Part shown: in pieces, positions 55,366 to 62,195 of the stretch
Layout of the letters: each line of letters opens with the position of its first letter
Position numbering within the stretch: position 1 is the first letter of the stretch
Source of the DNA: an uncultured Sphingomonadaceae bacterium
GTDB lineage: Bacteria > Pseudomonadota > Alphaproteobacteria > Sphingomonadales > Sphingomonadaceae
Length of the DNA: 64,000 nucleotides
Assembly: GCA_947493215.1 (NCBI GenBank)
Contig: CANLQE010000003.1
Span: forward strand, 287,996-351,995
Direction: 5' to 3'
Translations under genes and position numbers: made by a program
Notes under the pieces: generated by a model
Told to the model about the DNA's origin: nothing
The model's database searches: none
What the model saw: only the letters and a program-made list of their open reading frames with translations

Positions 55366-56985
55366 TTAGCCGAACCCGAACATTGATCGCTGGCTCGCCC
55401 AGTCGAGCGGGATATTGTTCTGCCGCGCAATCTTGCGGCCGGTCAGATCTGGCGGTTGGGTTCCATTAATGATGGCAGAAATAATGTCCGGCGCAAGGTA
55501 GCTGAGCCGAACCAGCTGATGCAAATAACGTCTGGAATAGTGTTCCACCATCGGCTGTGAATTGCCGTGCACCAAATAATCCCGCGCTGCAAAAGCCTGA
55601 GCGATCAGCCTAAGAAGAACGGGATCTGGCTCGCGTTCTGCCAAACCCTGATCGGGCGATATCGCAAGTTTGAGTTCCGATCCTCTAGAGACCAGCTTTG
55701 CATTGATGGTAAATTGGTGCCTGTCTTCTCCGCTCTCAATGACCATGCCGATCACAACCGTCTCGGGCTTCACTTGCACTTGTACTTCATGCTTGAGCAA
55801 CAACCTGCGTTTATCGGCAATGCTCATTGACGCTTGATCGGACTTCAGCTGATTGCTCTGATCGATCTGTCCCGACAATATGGTAGCGTCTTTGCCACTG
55901 GACGAGAGAAGCAAGCCGAGCTGTTTTACAACAGCGTCAATCACAAGCCGTTCGATTTCCCCCGCTGGCATTCGCCATGCGGCGTTCTTGTCAGCACCGG
56001 GTTCAAGTCTTGTCACATAATATCGATATCGCTTCGATCTGCGACTGGCATGCGTTGGTGTCATTGACCTGCCATCGGGATCTGTAATCAGGCTGATTAG
56101 CAAGCTCGGGTTCTTGGACTTATTACCCAGAGTATTGTCGCTGCGATTGGCGGCAAAGATGTTTTGCACTTCATCAAACAAGTGTTGATCTACGATAGCT
56201 TCATGCTCACCATCATAGATGGCCTCCTTGTGTCGGACCTTGCCAATGTAGATTGGGTTTTTGAGCAATTGGCTAAGTGCTCCAGTGCGGAACGCTACCC
56301 CGCCCCTTGTTCGTCCATCTTTATAAGGGCGCATCTTGGTGCGAACACCCGATGCGGCAAGTTCTTCAACCAATTGCGGTACCGATCGGAGTTGGGAATA
56401 TCGAGTGAACATATGACGGACTGTCTTGGCCTCTGCATCGTTGATCAAAAGTTTACGATCCTTGAGATCATATCCAATCGGAACGGGACCTCCCATCCAC
56501 ATGCCCTTCTTCTTTGACGCAGCGATCTTGTCGCGGATGCGTTCGCCAGTGACCTCACGTTCAAATTGGGCAAATGACAGCAGGACGTTCAGGGTCAATC
56601 GCCCCATGCTCGTTGTTGTGTTAAAGGACTGGGTAACGCTTACAAATGAAGCTTTTTGATCATCCAGTATTTCTACGATTTTTGCAAAGTCAGCAAGACT
56701 GCGTGTCAGCCGGTCAACCTTATAGACAACAATCACATCAACCTTTTTTGCTTTCACATCATCGAGAAGTTGTTCGAGGCCAGGGCGCTTCATGGAACCG
56801 CCGCTATAACCGCCATCATCATAGAGTTCTGTTACCGGTTCCCAACCTTCGCTGGCTTGGCTGAGTATATAGGCAGCACATGCCTCTCGCTGCGCATCAA
56901 GGCTGTTAAAATCCTGTTCCAATCCGTCTTCTGTAGATTTGCGGGTATAGATTGCGCAGCGCAGTTTTGTGACCTTCTCAACCAT
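55366..56985 (-). CDS. Large serine recombinase (site-specific integrase/resolvase family)
   Basis: About 539 residues. The resolvase domain has YTRKSTEDG (catalytic Ser), DGGYSGGSMKRPGLEQL and YKVDRLTRS; the recombinase domain follows at ~175-260 (MWMGGPVPIGYDL, PIYIGKVRHK). The usual C-terminal zinc-ribbon Cys are not seen; the region reads SKRYRYYVTR...AAWRMPAGEIERLV. ATG 56985 overlaps the DUF2924 stop by 8 bases. Such DUF3489-DUF2924-recombinase trios are carried on integrated elements of alphaproteobacteria; this is probably the integrase of the island. Confidence 0.94.
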   Translation of the reverse strand: MVEKVTKLRCAIYTRKSTEDGLEQDFNSLDAQREACAAYILSQASEGWEPVTELYDDGGYSGGSMKRPGLEQLLDDVKAKKVDVIVVYKVDRLTRSLADFAKIVEILDDQKASFVSVTQSFNTTTSMGRLTLNVLLSFAQFEREVTGERIRDKIAASKKKGMWMGGPVPIGYDLKDRKLLINDAEAKTVRHMFTRYSQLRSVPQLVEELAASGVRTKMRPYKDGRTRGGVAFRTGALSQLLKNPIYIGKVRHKEAIYDGEHEAIVDQHLFDEVQNIFAANRSDNTLGNKSKNPSLLISLITDPDGRSMTPTHASRRSKRYRYYVTRLEPGADKNAAWRMPAGEIERLVIDAVVKQLGLLLSSSGKDATILSGQIDQSNQLKSDQASMSIADKRRLLLKHEVQVQVKPETVVIGMVIESGEDRHQFTINAKLVSRGSELKLAISPDQGLAEREPDPVLLRLIAQAFAARDYLVHGNSQPMVEHYSRRYLHQLVRLSYLAPDIISAIINGTQPPDLTGRKIARQNNIPLDWASQRSMFGFG

Positions 56986-57436
56986 TGGCGGCCACTTTTG
57001 CTTTAAAGCCGCTGCGCTTGCGCAGACCAAAGAAACGTGGTCCTGACCAATGGGCGCCGGTTATTTGCCGAGCGATATGGCTGAGACTGGCATAGTGGCG
57101 CCCATCAAACTCAAAGCCGCTGTCGCAAACAAGTACATGATAGCTTTTACCATTCCATGATCGCACCAATCGTGTTCCGGTCTTAAGAGCGATGGCATGC
57201 GAGGCACCAGCTTTGCCGGTTCGTTCTACGCGCTTTCTTAGGCGATCGATTTTGGTTTTGGTAGCTTTGGGAAGACTGCCGTGTGCTCGTTCTTGTAATC
57301 GGTGGGCGATAGCGCGGCGCAACAGGTCAGGTCCCACAACCGGCGCGACGTTACTATAGGTGTCACGCCAAAAGGACCGTAATTGGGCTGGAGACATTGT
57401 GAGGAGTTGTTTGAGCTGATCTTCGATATGATCCAT
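56978..57436 (-). CDS. DUF2924 family protein
   Basis: 152 residues. DLLRRAIAHRLQERAHG and RLVRSWNGKSYHVLV, then GFEFDGRHYASLSHIARQITG, match DUF2924, a small basic protein that accompanies this recombinase class. Possibly a DNA-binding accessory factor. Couples to the recombinase by an 8-base overlap and follows DUF3489 by 2 bases. Confidence 0.92.
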   Translation of the reverse strand: MDHIEDQLKQLLTMSPAQLRSFWRDTYSNVAPVVGPDLLRRAIAHRLQERAHGSLPKATKTKIDRLRKRVERTGKAGASHAIALKTGTRLVRSWNGKSYHVLVCDSGFEFDGRHYASLSHIARQITGAHWSGPRFFGLRKRSGFKAKVAANG

Positions 57437-57438
57437 GA

Positions 57439-57693
57439 TCAGTCCACATTCTCTGATTTAGCGGTCGCTGGCTCTGGAGTTTTTGTAATCCGGTAGGATG
57501 TTCCGCCATCGCCGCGTTGCTCTTTTGCGAGCACTAAGCCTTTTTTGCGAAGGCCGGTCAGGAAGGCACGGACACTATGCGACTGCCAGTTCGTAGCCTG
57601 GCAAACCTCATCAAGGGTTGCACCCTTGGCGCGTGATAGCAGTACAATAACTTCTGCTGATTTAGTTTGTTTTTTTGATCTTGGTATCGACAT
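57439..57693 (-). CDS. DUF3489 family protein
   Basis: 84 residues. KQTKSAEVIVLLSRAKGATL and DEVCQATNWQSHSVRAFLTGL give a winged-helix-like DNA-binding fold typical of DUF3489. First gene of the recombinase module; likely a regulator or architectural partner. Confidence 0.9.
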   Translation of the reverse strand: MSIPRSKKQTKSAEVIVLLSRAKGATLDEVCQATNWQSHSVRAFLTGLRKKGLVLAKEQRGDGGTSYRITKTPEPATAKSENVD

Positions 57694-58058
57694 TCAGGGT
57701 CTCCAGCTTAGCGCTGACTGTTCCAGCGCTTCCACTGAGCCAAGCCACGGATCGCTCAAAAGAGCGCGCGGCCATGTCGCATATTGTGTTTGCGATACCA
57801 ACAGCAATGCTCGAACAAATACGGAAGTCCAGTTATTTACTGGTTTACAGCATAGTTTTGAAAAACGCCTGCCGACATTGTCAGCGTGATTACTGGAGCA
57901 GGGCGGAGGTGCAAGCCGGCGAAGGAACAAATGCGCCAAACAATGATTGCCGTTCGCAGCGAGGCGGATTTGATCGCAGAGGCCTATGACGTATTCAGGC
58001 TGGCGATTGGATAGGGGAGTGAATTTTAATATGAGAAGCAATTGCCATCTCTCCGATT
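57694..58058. other. Intergenic region between the recombinase module and the carrier-protein operon
   Basis: A 430-base divergent spacer (to 58123). It should hold the promoter of the recombinase module on the minus strand. The two overlapping open frames here (57675-57989 plus, 57694-58041 minus) show no ribosome site, no recognisable family and poor codon structure, so I see no gene. The last 65 bases contain the operator/promoter described separately. Confidence 0.6.
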
Positions 58059-58100
58059 GTCAAAACATTTGACACCTTACCGTACGTAAGATAATCTTAC
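58059..58100 (+). promoter_or_regulatory. Promoter with overlapping operators of the carrier-protein operon
   Basis: TTGACA (58069-58074) and TAATCT (58092-58097), 17 bases apart, form a near-ideal promoter. It is overlaid by palindromes: GTCAAA-ACA-TTTGAC (58059-58073) covers the -35 box, and CTTAC-CGTAC-GTAAG (58076-58090) plus GTAAGAT-A-ATCTTAC (58086-58100) cover the spacer and -10 box. A repressor bound here would shut the promoter; the second operon gene encodes an XRE repressor that is the obvious candidate. Confidence 0.75.
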
Positions 58101-58123
58101 ATTAAATGGGACAGGAGATTCGT

Positions 58124-58426
58124 ATGAACCCGGAGTTTGTAAAACAAAAACTGATCGAAATTATTCAGCAAATCCAAACGAAAAGCGCTCTTGATTGCCC
58201 GCCTTTGGACGGCACAATCAAGCCGCATAGGGATGTTCCCGAATTTGATAGTAAAATTGGGATCGCTGCAACATCAAAATTGGAGAAAGAGCTAGATATA
58301 GGAATACCCGACGACGCCAATATATTTGCCAATGAAACGACTGAAACTATGCTGACGCTTGACGAAACAGTCGGTCTCGTTTGCGAAATTGCACAAGACA
58401 ACAATGCATCGGGTGTGATGGCGTGA
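58124..58426 (+). CDS. Acyl-carrier-protein-like protein
   Basis: 100 residues. The segment EFDSKIGIAATSKLEKELDIGIPDD (in two parts, residues 40-64) matches the phosphopantetheine-site helix of ACPs (DS followed by a helix and an acidic ELE...GI-P block); Ser43 is the predicted attachment site. Four helices fit the ACP bundle, with an extra N-terminal stretch and a helix near ETVGLVCEIAQ. ATG 58124 follows AGGAG by 6 bases. First gene of an operon with XRE, ImmA/IrrE and a TS-like protein; an AcpS-type transferase is encoded 2 kb downstream. Not the housekeeping AcpP, whose sequence and context differ. Confidence 0.7.
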   Translation: MNPEFVKQKLIEIIQQIQTKSALDCPPLDGTIKPHRDVPEFDSKIGIAATSKLEKELDIGIPDDANIFANETTETMLTLDETVGLVCEIAQDNNASGVMA

Positions 58427-58767
58427 ATGAAAAAAAGCATAGGGTGAAAATTGGGTTACGCTTGAAAGAGGCCAGAAAATTGGCAGGCCTCTCTCAAGCC
58501 CAAGCGGCTAGCGTTTTGGGTATCCACAGACCATCAGTTTCGGAAATAGAATCCGGCAACAGGCGAATTTCCGCCGAAGAACTTTCGGAGCTTTGCGAAA
58601 CATATGATGTGGCTCCAGATTGGATATTAGGCCGTTCACCTGAGGCATTAGATGTAAATGATCCAAAATTGCAGCTGGCAGCTCGCGAACTTTCCAAATT
58701 GAAGTCCGACGATCTTCAGAGACTACTCAGGCTTATAGCATCAATGCGCGATGAAAGCGATGGGTGA
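58423..58767 (+). CDS. XRE-family helix-turn-helix regulator
   Basis: 114 residues. The HTH lies at residues ~10-63: RLKEARKLAGLSQAQAASVL and GIHRPSVSEIESGNRRISAEEL. It starts at GTG 58423, whose GTGA overlaps the ACP stop, so it is translationally coupled. The family pairs with ImmA/IrrE proteases (next gene), which cleave the repressor on a signal, as in ImmR-ImmA of ICEBs1. Likely binds the palindromes at 58059-58100. Confidence 0.92.
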   Translation: MNEKKHRVKIGLRLKEARKLAGLSQAQAASVLGIHRPSVSEIESGNRRISAEELSELCETYDVAPDWILGRSPEALDVNDPKLQLAARELSKLKSDDLQRLLRLIASMRDESDG

Positions 58768-58770
58768 ACA

Positions 58771-59646
58771 ATGTTGAACAGAATAAAACCATCTTCATAT
58801 TTTGACAGAAAGGCTCACGCAAAAATTGCCCTGAGGATGGCTTGCGATGTTCGAAGCGACTTAAATCTGGAGGAAGATGAACCAGTCTCTGCATTCGATG
58901 CGTGCCAACAGTTAGGCGTCAATGTGAGATTTACAGATATCAACATGGAGGGAATGTATAAAAAGGGCCCTCCCGCAAAGATTTTTATATCTGCCTTAAG
59001 GCCATTACCCCGGCGCATGTTTAACTGCGCCCATGAGTTGGCACATCATCTATTCGGACACGGCAGCACAATTGATGAACTCGCAGAACGTAAAAGCTTA
59101 CATAGTTGGCAGGATCCGGACGAGTTTTTAGCTGACTCATTCGCAGGTCATTTTTTGATGCCAGAAATCGGACTGAGAGGTGCCTTTAATCGAAGGGGCT
59201 GGAAGCCGAAGGATGCGACACCTGCGCAACTCTATGCAATCGCATGCGATTTTGGCGTGGGGTATGTGACGCTAGTCACTCAACTACATTTTGTTAGTGG
59301 AGAAATCTCAACCGACCGGTTTAATGCGCTCCTAAAGATGTCGCCTAAACGCGTTCGACATGCTTTACTCGGTGAAATATGCGATCAGCCATTGGTAATT
59401 GCGGGAGCCTCCAGCAAAGCAAAATCTATTGATATCGAGCTTAACACCCAACTTCTTTTACCAAAAGAGACTGTTTATGACGCTACTCATTTACGACTTA
59501 TAAAGCCTGTTAAAAATGCCTTGTTGCTAGAACCTACAAAAGTAGGCGTGACTAGGGTTGCTGCAAACGGGTGGTCGTCAAAAATTAGAGTCTCTAGAAA
59601 TGCTTACGTAGGGCGCTCAAAATTCAGGTACTTAGAGGAATTATAA
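58771..59646 (+). CDS. ImmA/IrrE family metallo-endopeptidase
   Basis: 291 residues. Zinc motif HELAHH at 88-93, followed by DEFLADSFAGHFLMP with the third ligand Glu118; both lie in the N-terminal half. The C-terminal ~130 residues have no motif I recognise and may sense the trigger. Starts 3 bases after the XRE stop. Expected to cleave the XRE repressor and so derepress the operon (known for the family, inferred here). Confidence 0.93.
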   Translation: MLNRIKPSSYFDRKAHAKIALRMACDVRSDLNLEEDEPVSAFDACQQLGVNVRFTDINMEGMYKKGPPAKIFISALRPLPRRMFNCAHELAHHLFGHGSTIDELAERKSLHSWQDPDEFLADSFAGHFLMPEIGLRGAFNRRGWKPKDATPAQLYAIACDFGVGYVTLVTQLHFVSGEISTDRFNALLKMSPKRVRHALLGEICDQPLVIAGASSKAKSIDIELNTQLLLPKETVYDATHLRLIKPVKNALLLEPTKVGVTRVAANGWSSKIRVSRNAYVGRSKFRYLEEL

Positions 59647-60456
59647 ATGTTAGCTCCGAACAAAGATGCACCCGTGCCAATTTTAATAGAGGCTTCCACG
59701 CTCGATGAGGCCTTTGCCAAGTTATTGATACAGGTCATTGACAATTCAGGTGCAGTCATCACTCCACTCACTTTTAGTGTTGGGGCAGAAAATGCGGATG
59801 AAATGCTGAGTGGAAAGGGCGGCATAAAAGACGCATTGGATAACTCATATGCGATTACAAATCAGACTCGTCCGAAGCAATCTCATGCGCACTCTATCGA
59901 CACGGTGGCGTTTACTATTTTCCCGAAAAGGTATTACGACATTTCTGAAAGCGCAGATGATTTCTTTGACCTTTATAAGCGAGCTTACCCAAAGCTAAAG
60001 GCTAGAAACACCGCAAATAGGCGTGGCTTGTATTTCGAACGGTTAACTATGTATGGATCCGACGTTAAATGTGAAGGCAACCAACTTAAATGGTTCATCG
60101 AGAGCTATCGGAGCAGAAACGGTGTTAGAAAATCTATGTATCAAGCTGCGATTTTTGATCCAGTAAGGGATCATTCGAACACTGCGCGTTTGCCATTCCC
60201 TTGTTTGCATAGCCTTTCCTTCTTACCCAATGGCGACAGTTTGGCCTTAAATGCTTTTTATCCGACACAACAAATTTACAGAAAGGCTTATGGGAACTAT
60301 TTGGGATTGATAAACTTAGGTCAATTTATGGCCGAGCAAATGGGCCTTCGCTTTTGTCGCTTAAACGTTATGGTTGGTAAAGCAGAATTAGAGACAGCCA
60401 AAACTGGCGAGATTGCTGGTGTTGTAGAGGCTTGCCGAGCGTTGATTGAAGGCTAA
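59647..60456 (+). CDS. Divergent thymidylate-synthase-fold protein (predicted dNMP methylase/hydroxymethylase relative)
   Basis: 269 residues. The second half follows the TS fold: the Arg/Lys pair near GVRKSMYQAAIFDPVRD, FPCLHSLSFLPNGDSLALN with the catalytic Cys186, and AYGNYLGLINLGQFM then AEQMGL, where Asn217 aligns with the substrate-binding Asn of ThyA. The ThyA phosphate-binding QRS segment reads YPT, so substrate binding has changed. The N-terminal ~80 residues are unique. It starts right at the ImmA stop, so it belongs to the same operon. In phages TS relatives make hydroxymethyl-dNMPs; that role is inference. It could instead be catalytically inactive. Confidence 0.6.
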   Translation: MLAPNKDAPVPILIEASTLDEAFAKLLIQVIDNSGAVITPLTFSVGAENADEMLSGKGGIKDALDNSYAITNQTRPKQSHAHSIDTVAFTIFPKRYYDISESADDFFDLYKRAYPKLKARNTANRRGLYFERLTMYGSDVKCEGNQLKWFIESYRSRNGVRKSMYQAAIFDPVRDHSNTARLPFPCLHSLSFLPNGDSLALNAFYPTQQIYRKAYGNYLGLINLGQFMAEQMGLRFCRLNVMVGKAELETAKTGEIAGVVEACRALIEG

Positions 60457-60461
60457 TACTT

Positions 60462-60833
60462 TTAAGCAGCGACAATCACACTTGCAACGACAGATGTTTC
60501 GGAGTGACTTATGCTAAGCACAATTACTGATACCCCGAGTTGATCGGCGGTCTTCCTCATTCGTGCGGATAGTCTGAGCTCGGGAGCGCATCCTGACTCT
60601 CTATATATTTCAAAATCCTTGAAAGATGCGCCGGGGCCAAAACTCAAACCGAATGCTTTCATCGCAGCTTCTTTTGCCGCGAACCGGCTCGCTATATGCT
60701 TTAGCCTCCTTTCACCGCTGGGGATGCTGTCGAATTCAGCAACAGTGAAGACCCTGGCCATCCAGTCCTCATTTGCAAGAAATGAGAACCTTTTTAAGTC
60801 TTCAATGTCAATTCCGTGTCCAATTATTGACAT
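60462..60833 (-). CDS. Holo-ACP synthase (AcpS-type 4'-phosphopantetheinyl transferase)
   Basis: 123 residues, the size of AcpS. GHGIDIEDLKRF (metal Asp8-type site) and ASRFAAKEAAMKAFG with its Glu are the AcpS signatures; the C-terminus has VLSISHSETSVVASVIV, matching the family's last strand. It is on the opposite strand, tail-to-tail with the TS-like gene (5-base gap), and shares a 115-base divergent spacer with the hypermodification-family gene. Most likely charges the ACP-like protein at 58124. A housekeeping AcpS should exist elsewhere in the genome. Confidence 0.9.
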   Translation of the reverse strand: MSIIGHGIDIEDLKRFSFLANEDWMARVFTVAEFDSIPSGERRLKHIASRFAAKEAAMKAFGLSFGPGASFKDFEIYRESGCAPELRLSARMRKTADQLGVSVIVLSISHSETSVVASVIVAA

Positions 60834-60948
60834 TTTGGAGCCTCATTTTTCTTGTGCTAGCCTTTTGTTTCGACTTTGCCTACAACCTGATTCTGATATC
60901 AATAATCACTCAGACCGAACTTAGCACTTAGATTTGCTTTAGGATAAT

Positions 60949-62064
60949 ATGCTACCTGATAATCATGGCGACATTCAGCGCAAAACCGATTCTGGGGACA
61001 ATAAAGCTCTAGGTCGCTTTTGCATTGAAGGTGAAGTTTTAGAAACGACACCTGTTTTTAAAGAGTACTGGCATTTTGCGGCTGAACGTCAACGAATATT
61101 TTTCAAACGCGTTAACGGTACAAATTCTCCGATACTTACTGATGACCGAATATTATCGGAATACAAGTTCACAAACAGTTACAGGGCCTCTGATCGGGTT
61201 AGTCAGTATCTAATAAAGAATGTTATTTACAGAGATGACCTTCCTGATGACATTGAAAACGTTTTCTACAGAATCATGTTGTTTAAAATTTTCAACAAGA
61301 TTGAGACATGGGAAGCTATTCAAGACGCATTTGGACCTATCACATGGTCAAATTTCAACTTTGACGAAATCGACGAATTTCTCTCTGCCAGACATCATGT
61401 AGGGATAAGAAACTACTCCGCTGCATATATAATGCCCTCTGCTGGAAGTGTATTTGGCCATAAGCGCAAGCACTCAAATCATCTGAAATTGATCGTATGG
61501 ATGTTGAAAAGTGATTATCCCCAGCGTCTTTCAGGTTTTACAAATATGAAAGACGGTTTTGAACTATTTTTAGCGTCCCCATCTATCGGACCTTTTTTAG
61601 CGTATCAGTTCACTACTGATGTAAACTACAGTGAGATTACAAATTTCTCTGAAATGGAATTTGTAAGGGCGGGGCCAGGGGCGTTAGACGGAATCAGCAA
61701 GTGTTTTATCGGTGCCGATAATATCTCACCTGAAAAAATTATTTGTGAAATGGCAAAACGTCAAAATGATTATTTTGACAGACTTGAGATTGATTTCCCT
61801 TCTCTTTGGGGAAGAGCACTTCAACTGATTGATTGTCAGAATTTGTTTTGCGAGATATCTAAATATTCGCGCGTCTCGCATCCTGAGATTTCAGGAAAAG
61901 CAGGACGTACAAGAATAAAGCAAAAATTCAGCCCGATTGGGCGCCCTCCTGCACCTTGGTATCCACCATCTTGGGGGCTGAATAATTCTATCAATCTCTC
62001 TTATGTGATGCCTAAATCCATTGTTTCAAAAACTACGAAAAAAGAACAACTGGCTTTGCTTTGA
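60949..62064 (+). CDS. Predicted DNA-base hypermodification protein (HMUDK-helical / alpha-glutamyl-putrescinyl-thymine pyrophosphorylase family)
   Basis: 371 residues. Family blocks: YWHFAAERQRIFFKRVNG (40-57), RILSEYKFTNSYRASDRVSQ (67-86), MLFKIFNKIETWEA (110-123), PSIGPFLAYQFTTDVNYS (211-228) and FVRAGPGALDGISKCF (238-253). The last two recall the helix-hairpin-helix core of DNA-glycosylase-like proteins. No P-loop (GxxxxGK[ST]) is present, so there is no fused kinase. Relatives are predicted to act on hydroxymethylated pyrimidines in DNA. AGGA precedes the ATG. Function here is family-based inference. Confidence 0.7.
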   Translation: MLPDNHGDIQRKTDSGDNKALGRFCIEGEVLETTPVFKEYWHFAAERQRIFFKRVNGTNSPILTDDRILSEYKFTNSYRASDRVSQYLIKNVIYRDDLPDDIENVFYRIMLFKIFNKIETWEAIQDAFGPITWSNFNFDEIDEFLSARHHVGIRNYSAAYIMPSAGSVFGHKRKHSNHLKLIVWMLKSDYPQRLSGFTNMKDGFELFLASPSIGPFLAYQFTTDVNYSEITNFSEMEFVRAGPGALDGISKCFIGADNISPEKIICEMAKRQNDYFDRLEIDFPSLWGRALQLIDCQNLFCEISKYSRVSHPEISGKAGRTRIKQKFSPIGRPPAPWYPPSWGLNNSINLSYVMPKSIVSKTTKKEQLALL

Positions 62065-62195
62065 ATAATTACTTGGATTTGGCTTCATCTTTATTCGGAA
62101 ATGTTCTCTTTACAAGCATTCGCAACAGTAACATATAAGTCCTCTAGCACCTCTTTACATTTGTTCAGCGAGGGAAGCTAAGGGGGGTGACTATA

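Noticed and set aside
57675..57989. 104-residue plus-strand frame in the 430-base spacer
   Set aside because: No ribosome site, no family and a competing frame on the other strand; treated as non-coding.
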